This document shows, one piece after another, positions 6,618 through 15,159 of a stretch of 46,883 nt of DNA (its first letter is position 1; each line of letters opens with the position of its first letter). Source of the DNA: Chitinophagaceae bacterium (lineage in GTDB: Bacteria; Bacteroidota; Bacteroidia; Chitinophagales; Chitinophagaceae); assembly GCA_947375185.1 (NCBI GenBank), contig CANCEU010000020.1:1-46883 (forward strand), given 5' to 3'. Made by a program: the position numbers and the translations under genes. The notes beneath the pieces are model-generated. The model was not told the DNA's origin, searched no databases, and saw only the letters and a program-made list of their open reading frames with translations.

Positions 6618-7822
6618 TTAAGCGTATAAATATTTTTATAAAATTTAAGTGCCCCTTTTTTATCAAAATCAATTAAACTATACCAAATAACTACCTGTGT
6701 GGGAATAGTGACAGGAATAGGTCGTGGCTTATTATATTTTTCGGGCTGCTTAAAATCAAAAGTATCTATTGAGATTCGATTATTTTGCAAAAGCCATTTA
6801 CCGATATCAATCGGCTTTTCCATTCTTATACAACCATGACTATAAAAACGATTAACATTCGTAAATAAATCTTTTTCGGGTGTGTCATGTAAATAAATTG
6901 CAGAGGGACTATCAAATTCTATTTTTAACAAGCCCAAGGAATTTTCCAACCCGGTCCCTTGTCTTACAATAAAGGGGAAGTTATCTTTAGAATACTTTTT
7001 GACATCAATGGTAGCTGGATCTACAGTTACATATTCACTGTTAATTACAGTATACCCATTTTTTGTAAAATATGTTTTGTCCTCTTTAAATTTAGGGAAC
7101 ATTTCATTTTGAATAATACTTTTAGGCACCATCCAATATGGATTTAAGATAACCCTATTAATTTGGGAGGACAGCGTATTAGTTTGCGTTTTTGCTCGGC
7201 CCACAATAACACGCATTGATAATATTAGTTTATTGCTATCATACGCTTTTAATTGTGCTGAAGGAATATTGACTAAAATAAAACGATTCATTTTTCTTAT
7301 TGCACTTAGCCATCTATAATCGTTTGCCGCCTTTTGCAGCATTTGTATTTTTTCAATATTGGGCCTTGCCTTTCGCTGATTCATTTTTAATGAATCCAGA
7401 ATAACACTTACTTCTTTTGAACTTTTTGTAAAATATTGAACTAACGCTATGATTGCATCCTTCTGTACATATGTTTTGACGAGTTTAGGTACATCGAATG
7501 CTGTCATTTTAAATTTTGCACCATTGTATTCTAATTTAGGTAGTTGATTACCATATGCCAAGTCATTAAAAAAATGTATCGATACTTTAACCAGTACCGA
7601 ATCTGCGTTTATTTCAGTTGTAAAAGCATTTTTAAACTCTTGTTGATAGTCACTCGTATTTAAAGCCAAGCTACCTGCATTTTGAATAAGACTATCGAGT
7701 AGCTTTATTCTATTGGGATAGCCAACAAAAAGAGGTTGTTGACGCGCGCTGTCTAATTGAGCATGACTTTTAATTGAAGTTAAAAGCGTAATAGTTAAGA
7801 TTAGAGTATATATTGTGCGCAT
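6614..7822 (-). CDS. L,D-transpeptidase (YkuD domain, YcbB-like)
   Basis: A 402-residue exported cell-wall enzyme expected to make 3-3 peptidoglycan cross-links or attach proteins to stem peptides in the periplasm. It has a signal peptide (TLILTITLLTSIKSHAQ). A helical region with a partial peptidoglycan-binding-like spacing follows (about residues 25-165), then the YkuD catalytic domain (about 175-350). The active-site motif is SHGCIRME, with His329 and nucleophile Cys331; the upstream HDTPE loop supplies the family histidine. The sequence NPYWMVPKSI is typical of the long YcbB-type subgroup. Typical YcbB proteins are longer (over 500 residues), so the N-terminal part is reduced. A C-terminal tail of about 50 residues follows the domain. 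Confidence 0.88.
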   Translation of the reverse strand: MRTIYTLILTITLLTSIKSHAQLDSARQQPLFVGYPNRIKLLDSLIQNAGSLALNTSDYQQEFKNAFTTEINADSVLVKVSIHFFNDLAYGNQLPKLEYNGAKFKMTAFDVPKLVKTYVQKDAIIALVQYFTKSSKEVSVILDSLKMNQRKARPNIEKIQMLQKAANDYRWLSAIRKMNRFILVNIPSAQLKAYDSNKLILSMRVIVGRAKTQTNTLSSQINRVILNPYWMVPKSIIQNEMFPKFKEDKTYFTKNGYTVINSEYVTVDPATIDVKKYSKDNFPFIVRQGTGLENSLGLLKIEFDSPSAIYLHDTPEKDLFTNVNRFYSHGCIRMEKPIDIGKWLLQNNRISIDTFDFKQPEKYNKPRPIPVTIPTQVVIWYSLIDFDKKGALKFYKNIYTLN

Positions 7823-7875
7823 GGTGGTTATTCTAAAGATAAATAATTTAATTTTACCTCATATATATTAATGAC

Positions 7876-8841
7876 ATGATTTTGAAAAAATTTTTAGCTA
7901 TCCTTTTTTCTTGTTGCTTTTTAATTTCAAACGCACAAACTCAAAATGTAAAAACTGGATTTACCATTATTCCGTTGGGGGTTAAAGGTGGGCTTGATGA
8001 AGCAAATCTTTCCTCCTATTTAGTTGCTGCAAATGGGACTAACAATTTTATTTCCTTAGATGCTGGTACGATAAATGCAGGCATTCAAAAAGCGATTGAA
8101 AATAAATCATTTGCTGAAACAAGTGCCGAAGAGATTCAGAAAAAATATATTAAGGCTTACTTTATTTCTCACGGACATTTAGATCACTTAGCAGGCTTAG
8201 TTTTAAACGCACCTAATGATATTGCCAAACCTATTTATGCTTTTCCTTCAGTAATTGATGTGTTAAAGAATAACTATTTTACCTGGAAAAGCTGGGCCAA
8301 TTTTGCAAGCGAAGGGGATAAGCCAATTTTAAATAAATATACTTACCAAAGTTTAACAGCGGGACAAGAAATTGCAGTACCTAACACGGAATTAAATGTC
8401 AACAGCTACGCTTTAAGTCATGTGAATCCATATGAGAGCAGTGCCTTCCTAGTGCGCAATGCCAACAATTATTTATTATACTTAGGTGATACTGGTGCCG
8501 ATACCGTTGAAAAATCTAATAAGCTTGCCGGACTGTGGACTGCTGTTGCACATTATGTAAAAAATGCAAAGCTTAAAGCTATATTCATTGAGGTTTCTTT
8601 TGACAATAGCATGCCTGACAAATCGTTATTTGGTCATCTTACCCCTAAATTATTGATGCAGGAATTAAGCAAGCTAAATACATTGTCGGATGGGAAATTA
8701 AAAAACACGACTATCTATATTACGCATATTAAACCTTGTTCAAATTGTGAACAGTCTATTAAGCAACAAATTAAGGAAAGCAACTTATTGGGTTTACCTA
8801 TTGAGTACCCGGTACAGGGTAAAACCATATTTATCCCTTAA
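7876..8841 (+). CDS. Class II 3',5'-cyclic-nucleotide phosphodiesterase (MBL fold)
   Basis: A 321-residue exported metallo-beta-lactamase-fold hydrolase. It has a signal peptide (FLAILFSCCFLISNAQ) and the zinc motif H99-x-H101-x-D103-H104 in SHGHLDHLAG, which is the signature of the class II cAMP/cGMP phosphodiesterases. Further metal ligands are in SHVNPYESSA and in LGDTGAD, with ITHIKP near the C-terminus. The subfamily pattern FPSVIDVLKNNYFTW also fits. The predicted export would put it in the periplasm, where related enzymes degrade extracellular cyclic nucleotides. It diverges from the L,D-transpeptidase gene with a 53-bp gap. No cyclase or Crp gene is nearby. Confidence 0.88.
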   Translation: MILKKFLAILFSCCFLISNAQTQNVKTGFTIIPLGVKGGLDEANLSSYLVAANGTNNFISLDAGTINAGIQKAIENKSFAETSAEEIQKKYIKAYFISHGHLDHLAGLVLNAPNDIAKPIYAFPSVIDVLKNNYFTWKSWANFASEGDKPILNKYTYQSLTAGQEIAVPNTELNVNSYALSHVNPYESSAFLVRNANNYLLYLGDTGADTVEKSNKLAGLWTAVAHYVKNAKLKAIFIEVSFDNSMPDKSLFGHLTPKLLMQELSKLNTLSDGKLKNTTIYITHIKPCSNCEQSIKQQIKESNLLGLPIEYPVQGKTIFIP

Positions 8842-8948
8842 CCTCAGGCAAATACTTAATAGCGCTACCGCTCTTCCAATTTCGATTACATTTGTTGGAT
8901 TATTATTTATAAATTTAAAGAACGATTGTTCAACTAAAATTTATAGAT

Positions 8949-9965
8949 ATGCCAAATTCAAAAAAAACAAATTCAATGCACTCGCGTCGTGCATTCTTGT
9001 ACCAAAGCTCATTAGCAAGTTTTGGTTTATTAATTGCTGGTAAATCAGCATTAGCCTCATCTAATTTATTGGCGACTACTCCAAACTCTTTAATAAATGG
9101 AGTTCAAATTGGTGCTATCACTTACTCATTCCGTAGCATGCCAGGCAGTGCCACACAATTATTACAGTATTGTATTGATGCAAACATTAGTGCCATTGAA
9201 TTAATGGGCGATGCGATTGAAGATTATGCTGGCGCACCAACCAATCCTGTCCCTTGGATACCTGGTGTTAAAATTGAATGGACAGATGAATTAAGGGCAA
9301 AAATAAAAGCATATCAAATAGAACTTGCAAAATGGAGAGAAACTGTTTCGATGGACAAGTTTGCCGAAATTAAAAATAAGTACAACAAAGCTGGGGTAAG
9401 GATTTATGCATTTAAACCGAATGCTTTAAATCCTAATAATACAGATGGCGAAATTGAATTTGCTTTAAAAGCTGCAAAAGCTTTAGGTGCAAAGTCTGTT
9501 ACTGTAGAACTTCCAACGGATGCAAAACATTCAAAGCGCTTGGGGGATTTAGGTCAAAAGCATGGTATATATATTGGCTATCATGCGCATACGCAAGCTA
9601 CTGATACCGCTTGGGATGTTGCACTCGCGCAATCACCTTATAATTCAATGAACTTGGATTGTGGTCACTATATTGCTGCGGGAGGTACAAATACTAAAGA
9701 AACCCTATTGGCTTTAATACAATCAAAGCATGATCGAATTACAAGTATGCATATCAAAGATCGTTTAAATAAAACCAATGGTGGTAATAATATGCCATGG
9801 GGACAAGGGAATACGCCTTTGAAAGAAATTCTTTCTTTGCTAAAAGAAAATAAATATAGTATTCCGGCAACTATTGAATTAGAATACGATATTCCAACAG
9901 GATCTGACGCAGTGAAGGAGACGAGAAAATGTATGGAGTATGCTAAATCTATTTTACAAGCTTAA
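8949..9965 (+). CDS. Tat-exported sugar-phosphate isomerase/epimerase-like TIM barrel
   Basis: A 338-residue protein of the xylose-isomerase-like TIM-barrel (AP endonuclease 2) superfamily. The N-terminus carries a twin-arginine signal (SRRAFLYQS followed by a hydrophobic stretch to SALASS), pointing to folded export. The barrel starts at IGAITYSFRSM and contains the metal-region motifs ELMGD, TVELPTDAK, GYHAHTQ, MNLDCGH, MHIKDR and IELEYD, spaced as in the family. It is not a canonical sugar isomerase by sequence; many exported Bacteroidota members have unknown substrates (hexulose, inositol or aminosugar derivatives). An alternative start is Met10 at 8976. A strong hairpin terminator follows at 10007. 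A second exported paralogous-type barrel is at 44343. Confidence 0.85.
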   Translation: MPNSKKTNSMHSRRAFLYQSSLASFGLLIAGKSALASSNLLATTPNSLINGVQIGAITYSFRSMPGSATQLLQYCIDANISAIELMGDAIEDYAGAPTNPVPWIPGVKIEWTDELRAKIKAYQIELAKWRETVSMDKFAEIKNKYNKAGVRIYAFKPNALNPNNTDGEIEFALKAAKALGAKSVTVELPTDAKHSKRLGDLGQKHGIYIGYHAHTQATDTAWDVALAQSPYNSMNLDCGHYIAAGGTNTKETLLALIQSKHDRITSMHIKDRLNKTNGGNNMPWGQGNTPLKEILSLLKENKYSIPATIELEYDIPTGSDAVKETRKCMEYAKSILQA

Positions 9966-10006
9966 AATTCAATAAACAAGTACTTGTTATTGTACACTAC
10001 CATTTT

Positions 10007-10036
10007 AACGCCAGGTAAATTTTACTTGGCGTTTTT
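10007..10036 (+). terminator. Intrinsic terminator overlapping the stop of the APC gene
   Basis: A 13-bp stem (AACGCCAGGTAAA with TTTACTTGGCGTT, one G-U pair) followed by TTTTT. It ends the 8949 gene. The right arm includes the stop codon of the opposing permease gene (10022-10024). Confidence 0.85.
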
Positions 10037-11407
10037 ATTTAACCAATAATATACCGGCAATCCTGTAGCAATTAAACTTAATCCCCAAATAGCTTCATAA
10101 GGTTGATTAATAATTGTACTTACAAAAAGACAAATGCAAAACAAACAAAATATAGCAGGCACGAAAGGATAACCTATTACTTTGTACTTTCTTTCTAATT
10201 CAGGATGCTTGATACGCATTAATATTACACCCAATGCGGTACTACCATAAAACAAGAAAGATGCAAATACAAGCATATCAGTTAATTGATCGAATGTTCC
10301 CGAAAACACTAACATGATTGCCCAAAATGCTTGAATAAATAATGCCCAATCTGGCGTATTGTATTTTGGATGTACCGATGCTGCCTTTTTAAAAAACATT
10401 TTGTCGCGCGCCATGGCGTACAAAATTCTAGCCGACATTAAAATACTACTATTGGTTGAGTTTAATGTAGTTACAATTATTAAACTTGCAATTAATATCA
10501 TTCCTAAACTGCCACTTATTTGTCCCGCAACTTCAACCGCTGCAATTTTATTGGCACTCGTATTTAAGGCTATGAAATAATTAATAGGTAGGATGTATAC
10601 AAATAATATATTTAATAAAACATAGGTGACAATCACAATTATAGTTCCAACACCTAAAGCGAGTGGTAAATTTTTTTTTGGATTTTTTACCTCCTCTCCA
10701 ATGTACGCAATATTATTCCAGCCTTCGTATCCCCAAAAAGCCCCCAAACTAGCAATGAATAAGGCTTTAAGTAAATTCCACCCATGTGGAACTGAAGTGC
10801 CAGGAAAGGTGGTGGTAGTCGTTAAATTATGAGCGCTGCCTTTCCCAGATGAAAAACCAATTACTACAAATACTACAATACCCACTAGCATTGCATAAGT
10901 TAGTAAGCTACTTAATTTTTCGGCAAACTGTACTCCTCTATAATTCAAAAGAGTTAATAATATAATTAAGAGCGAAGCTAAAAGTTTAACAGATATATTT
11001 TGAAATAACGACAATCCTAAAAATTTAACACCCGATCCAATTACCGGCAGTGGGAATAGACTATTAAAAGATTCCGCAAAAATATAAGCCAATGCCGAAA
11101 TTGCTGCAGTTTTAATAACCGTAAAACTTGACCACCCGTATAAAAAAGAAAAAAAACGACCATATACTTTTTGGAAATAATAATACTCTCCGCCTGAATT
11201 AGGAAACATGCTTACCATTTCGGCAGTAGATAATGCACCTGCCAAACTTATGAAGCCCGCTAAAATCCAACATAAAACAATTAACCAAGGACTACCTAAT
11301 TCCTGCGCCATGGGCGCAATTTTTTTAAAAACGCCCGAACCAATTATTACACTTACTACTAAAAATGTAGCAGCGCGTAATCCAATTTTAGGCTTGAGTG
11401 TTTCCAT
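10022..11407 (-). CDS. APC-family amino-acid permease
   Basis: A 461-residue inner-membrane transporter with about 12 hydrophobic helices. The first helix has the APC signature with the unwound glycine segment (VVSVIIGSGVFK). Further family marks are SPWLIVLCWILAG, the P-NSGGEYYYFQKVYG loop after helix 2, and FWGYEGWNNIAYIGEEVKNPKKNLP in helix 6, which is the typical LAT/YfnA-type pattern. It should import an amino acid in exchange or with protons. As the last gene of the operon with DUF1611, epimerase and D-aminoacylase genes, a D-amino acid or related product is the likely cargo; that is inference. It is 24 nt downstream of the epimerase gene. Confidence 0.88.
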   Translation of the reverse strand: METLKPKIGLRAATFLVVSVIIGSGVFKKIAPMAQELGSPWLIVLCWILAGFISLAGALSTAEMVSMFPNSGGEYYYFQKVYGRFFSFLYGWSSFTVIKTAAISALAYIFAESFNSLFPLPVIGSGVKFLGLSLFQNISVKLLASLLIILLTLLNYRGVQFAEKLSSLLTYAMLVGIVVFVVIGFSSGKGSAHNLTTTTTFPGTSVPHGWNLLKALFIASLGAFWGYEGWNNIAYIGEEVKNPKKNLPLALGVGTIIVIVTYVLLNILFVYILPINYFIALNTSANKIAAVEVAGQISGSLGMILIASLIIVTTLNSTNSSILMSARILYAMARDKMFFKKAASVHPKYNTPDWALFIQAFWAIMLVFSGTFDQLTDMLVFASFLFYGSTALGVILMRIKHPELERKYKVIGYPFVPAIFCLFCICLFVSTIINQPYEAIWGLSLIATGLPVYYWLNKNAK

Positions 11408-11431
11408 TTTTTAGAATAAAGATTTAGGAGG

Positions 11432-12505
11432 TCAAATAGTATTTATATTAAATCCAAAACCAGGTGCATCCGTTATTTGCATTATACCATCTACAATTTC
11501 AAATCCACCTTTAACCAAGTCTTCGGCCAAGTCTAAGCTGCCATCTAGGTCAATATATTTTGTATTTGGACATGCATAAGCTACGTGTAAAGCTGCAGTA
11601 ATGCTTATAATACTTTCATCATTACATCCCCAAAATAAATCAATGTCTGCATTTTGAGCAATATTCGCAATACCCAATGCCCCGACTAAGCCTCCACACT
11701 TCATTAATTTAATATTATAAATACCAAACGGCTTTTCGTTAGATGCGAATTGTAAGGCAGCTTGCGGATTTTTTAAAGATTCATCGGCAGTTAATAATTT
11801 TCTATCCGACTTATCTAATACTAATAATTCTTTTTCGGCACCAACCTGCATGGGTTGTTCAATTAATTCTAAACCCTGATGTTTTGTTGCCTCTATAAAT
11901 TTTTTCAAATCGGCAATACGATACCCTTGATTGGCATCTACCCTTATTTTAAATTGATTGCCAAATTGTTCCTTTAACTTAATAACCCTTTCAATATCTT
12001 CATCAACATTTAGCCCTGTTTTTACTTTCAATATTTTAAAACCCAAGGCCTGATACCCAGCAGCTTCTTCTAATGTTTCAGTAACATTTTTTATTCCAAT
12101 AGTAACAGATGTAGGAAGTGGTTTTATTTTTTGGCCATAATAATTTGCTACTGAAATACCAATAAATTTTGCAAACGCATCATGCAATGCAATATCAATA
12201 GCGGCTTGTGTTCCAGGCAGGTGTGGAAAATGCTGAATGGTTTCAAAAATAATTTGCTGAAACTGGCGAATATCTTTACCTACAAATGCATGTACATATT
12301 CAGTTTGCAAATTCGCAGCAGTCTGTTCGGTAGTTTCACCCACTACTTCTTCGGCAGGGCTTCCTGAACCATATCCAATAATGCCATTTTCTAACTCCAC
12401 TTCAAAAAAAGCTAAACGTACATCTGAAAATGTATTGTAAGCAATGGTATAGGGCTTTGTTAAAGCCATGTTTTTTAAATAAGATCTTACTGCAACAATT
12501 TTCAT
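11432..12505 (-). CDS. Enolase-superfamily dipeptide epimerase / DgcA-like racemase
   Basis: A 357-residue muconate-lactonizing-type barrel. The catalytic bases are visible: K160-V-K162 on strand 2 and K266 in NIKLMKCGG. The metal ligands are D190 (RVDANQGY), E216 (LIEQPM) and D241 (TADES). The CNDESIIS segment is at strand 7. Near strand 8 lies D319-L-D321, the DxD motif that in L-Ala-D/L-Glu epimerases holds the dipeptide amino group. That favours dipeptide epimerisation. However, the gene starts 5 nt after a DUF1611 gene, and the DgcN-DgcA pair is known from D-glutamate catabolism, where DgcA racemises N-acetyl-D-glutamate. Both roles remain open. Confidence 0.87.
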   Translation of the reverse strand: MKIVAVRSYLKNMALTKPYTIAYNTFSDVRLAFFEVELENGIIGYGSGSPAEEVVGETTEQTAANLQTEYVHAFVGKDIRQFQQIIFETIQHFPHLPGTQAAIDIALHDAFAKFIGISVANYYGQKIKPLPTSVTIGIKNVTETLEEAAGYQALGFKILKVKTGLNVDEDIERVIKLKEQFGNQFKIRVDANQGYRIADLKKFIEATKHQGLELIEQPMQVGAEKELLVLDKSDRKLLTADESLKNPQAALQFASNEKPFGIYNIKLMKCGGLVGALGIANIAQNADIDLFWGCNDESIISITAALHVAYACPNTKYIDLDGSLDLAEDLVKGGFEIVDGIMQITDAPGFGFNINTI

Positions 12506-12510
12506 ACTTA

Positions 12511-13560
12511 TTATTTTATCAACGCTTTTAATGTTGGATATAATTTATCTACCCCTTCTTGTATTGGAAGTAATACAGGAATATTTAATTTTTGTTCATA
12601 CTCTTTTTGATACTCAAACGCCTCTTCGGTAGTACAATCTTCGGTATTGACTGCTACCGCAATAACTTTTGATCCTAATTTTTCAATAATTTCAATTTCA
12701 GTTTCAACAGGTGGGATTTTACCCCAATGCTCATCATTGTCAAAATACTTTCTTTTAGGTGCAAATAACAATACCACATGTTTTGCGTTTCCTGAAATCA
12801 ATAACTCTATGCCGCAAGGACCACTAGGATTTCTTAATGAAGACTGTCCTTCTAAAAATATAATATCAGCGCTAGTTTCTTTCCAACAACTTACAATTGC
12901 ATTTTCTAATTCTCCTGAAACAAAATCATTTAAAGTGGAGTCAAACACAAATCCATATTGCCCCCCCTGCAACCAACCTGTTTGACCTGTATAAATCATT
13001 TGACCTTTTAGTCCATTCGCTTCGCATGATTGTCTTAACATTCTTGCGGTGGTTCGTTTTCCCATTGCACAGTCCATTCCAATTACAGCTATGATGGGTG
13101 CAGTTACTTTAAAAATTTCACCTGTCCAAAAATGCAAATCCTCTCTATTTTTTGGTTTGCGGACATCCGTTAATGTAACACCGTTTGATTTTGCCAATGC
13201 GACTAAATCCGGCTTATCATTTAAATATTCATGTAACCCATTCACAATTGAAACACCAGCTTCAATTGCTTTTATTACTACTTCTAACATATTACCTGGC
13301 AAACGTCCGCCAACAGTTGCAACACCAATCACTAAGTAATTTATATTGGAAAGTTTAGCAATAGCTGTTTCGAAATTTTCAAAAACGGGTATTGCTCTAT
13401 TTTTACCATCTAATATTTCACCAGCATCCATGCCAGCAGTAGTGGCGCAATCCACTACGCCTATAATTGTAAATCGCTCAGATCCTCTAATTAAACCATG
13501 TGCTGTTTTTGCATCTGATGTGGTTAACAAGCCATTGGTAAGTACAATTGCATTATTCAT
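12511..13560 (-). CDS. dgcN: DUF1611 protein, DgcN-like (N-acetyl-D-glutamate forming)
   Basis: A 349-residue cytoplasmic protein with a Rossmann-like N-terminal domain (about residues 1-130) and a C-terminal P-loop-containing domain. The loop GMDCAMGKRT (161-170) is the DUF1611 hallmark; FLEGQSSLRNPSG and LLFAPKRK are further family signatures. In marine bacteria a DUF1611 protein, DgcN, acetylates D-glutamate with acetyl-CoA, and the product is then racemised by DgcA; I cite this from memory. Linkage with an epimerase (5-nt gap) supports the same pathway here. A dipeptide-related role cannot be excluded. The gap to the upstream deacylase gene is 60 nt. Confidence 0.82.
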   Translation of the reverse strand: MNNAIVLTNGLLTTSDAKTAHGLIRGSERFTIIGVVDCATTAGMDAGEILDGKNRAIPVFENFETAIAKLSNINYLVIGVATVGGRLPGNMLEVVIKAIEAGVSIVNGLHEYLNDKPDLVALAKSNGVTLTDVRKPKNREDLHFWTGEIFKVTAPIIAVIGMDCAMGKRTTARMLRQSCEANGLKGQMIYTGQTGWLQGGQYGFVFDSTLNDFVSGELENAIVSCWKETSADIIFLEGQSSLRNPSGPCGIELLISGNAKHVVLLFAPKRKYFDNDEHWGKIPPVETEIEIIEKLGSKVIAVAVNTEDCTTEEAFEYQKEYEQKLNIPVLLPIQEGVDKLYPTLKALIK

Positions 13561-13620
13561 ATTACTTATTATTCAAACTATTTTATATTAGCATTCTTGA
13601 TACCTTTTAAAGATATTAAA

Positions 13621-15141
13621 TTAACGCTTAATTAATACGCCTGGTCTTTTGCCCGTAGCTTTTTGTTGGGCATATACTAATTGACCATTTACCCATACCA
13701 TTTCAATACCTGTAGACAAAGCATGACTATTTAATATAGCCGCATGATCAATAATAGTTGCTGGATTAAATAAAACTAAATCAGCTTTTTTCCCAACTGC
13801 AATGATACCTCTATCTTTTATACCCAAATATTCCGCTGTTTGCCCCGTCATTTTATGCACCGCATTTTCCAAGCTCAATACTTTGTCTTCTCTCACATAC
13901 TTTCCAAGTACTCTACTAAAAGAGCCATACCCTCTTGGATGTCCGCCCCCATTGCCATCGGAACAAATCACCGAATAAGGCCATGCAATAAATTTAGCAA
14001 CATCAGGCTCACTCATTGACTTAGCAGCGATTGCTTCTATACTGCCCTTATACCCAGGATGCTTTTCTTTAAAATCAGCAGCGATAGCCACCAAACTTAT
14101 TAAAGCCTGTGCATCTGACTCTTTTCTTTCCAAAGCAATTGCGGATACAGTTTTTCCAACATAAGTAGGATTTGGTGCATATTGTACAATATATGATTGA
14201 GTAGGGTCAAACAATTGCGTAACTGCCAATTGTGCACTTGCCATATTGGTATAATCTCTTGCTGGGAATAATACTCTTAATGTTGAATTCCAAAAAGTAT
14301 AAGGATACACATCGGCAGTTATTTGCACACCCTCCGCTCGGGCTTTTTCCAATTGTGTCAAAATGCTTGATGCTGTATTCCAGTCAGATAGCTTTGCCAG
14401 TTTAATATGAGAAATTTGTACTGGCATTTTTGTGATTTTACCAATTTGTATAATTTCATCTAATGCATCAGCCATAGTTACATCCTCACTTCTAATATGA
14501 CTTATATATCGTGTATTAGCTGCAGCAGCAACTTTTGCTAATTGCAATACTTCATCTCTGTTTGAATAAAAAGCTTGCTCATATTCTAGTCCTGTGGATA
14601 AACCTAATGACCCTTTGGATAATTCTTTTGATAATATCATTTTCATTTTATCTACTTCGTTCTGCGTTGCATTTCGAAATAAATTCTTTTCGCCCATTAT
14701 TTCTTCTCTTAAACTTGAATGTCCAGTATAACTTGCCACATTGGCTACCACGCGCTTTTGTTTCATATCTTTTTCCAAAGAATCCATTGGATAACTTTCT
14801 CCGTCCTGCCCAATAACAACAGTTGTTATACCTTGATTTGAGGTAGATAGTCCTGCGCTATTTTTTTGCAAGTCGCCCAAATGATGGCTATGCGCATCTA
14901 TAAATCCCGGTGCTAATATCTGCCCTTTTCCATCAATTACTTTATCATTTGGAGTTACTTTTAAATTGCCAACTTCAACAATTACATCTCCTTTAATTCT
15001 TACAGCACCTTTAATAGCCAAAGTTCCAGTACCATCCATGACTTGTACATTGTTAATTAAAGTGGTTCCTTTTTGTGCATTTGCAGATAGTTGCAAGCAA
15101 ACGCTAGCAATAACAATTTGAAAAATTGATTTTAAATTCAT
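13621..15141 (-). CDS. Periplasmic N-acyl-D-amino-acid deacylase (D-aminoacylase)
   Basis: A 506-residue amidohydrolase-superfamily enzyme that would release D-amino acids from N-acyl-D-amino acids. It has a signal peptide (ending QLSANAQ), a small beta-sandwich part, then the barrel with H84-x-H86 (DAHSHH), GLSTGLEYE, SHIRSED (first bridging-region histidine), QISHIKL, and the late SDGNGGGHPRGYGSFSRVL motif that is diagnostic for D-aminoacylases. The C-terminus returns to the sandwich with KADLVLFNPATIID. The length fits the family. It lies second in the operon, 18 nt after the symporter gene. Export suggests it works on substrates from outside or from wall turnover, delivering products to the downstream permease. 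Confidence 0.88.
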   Translation of the reverse strand: MNLKSIFQIVIASVCLQLSANAQKGTTLINNVQVMDGTGTLAIKGAVRIKGDVIVEVGNLKVTPNDKVIDGKGQILAPGFIDAHSHHLGDLQKNSAGLSTSNQGITTVVIGQDGESYPMDSLEKDMKQKRVVANVASYTGHSSLREEIMGEKNLFRNATQNEVDKMKMILSKELSKGSLGLSTGLEYEQAFYSNRDEVLQLAKVAAAANTRYISHIRSEDVTMADALDEIIQIGKITKMPVQISHIKLAKLSDWNTASSILTQLEKARAEGVQITADVYPYTFWNSTLRVLFPARDYTNMASAQLAVTQLFDPTQSYIVQYAPNPTYVGKTVSAIALERKESDAQALISLVAIAADFKEKHPGYKGSIEAIAAKSMSEPDVAKFIAWPYSVICSDGNGGGHPRGYGSFSRVLGKYVREDKVLSLENAVHKMTGQTAEYLGIKDRGIIAVGKKADLVLFNPATIIDHAAILNSHALSTGIEMVWVNGQLVYAQQKATGKRPGVLIKR

Positions 15142-15159
15142 ACTATTTTATTTTCACTA

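Noticed and set aside
14535-14816. Open frame of 93 residues opposite the D-aminoacylase gene
   Set aside because: It is antisense to a gene with clear amidohydrolase motifs and has no start region or family features.
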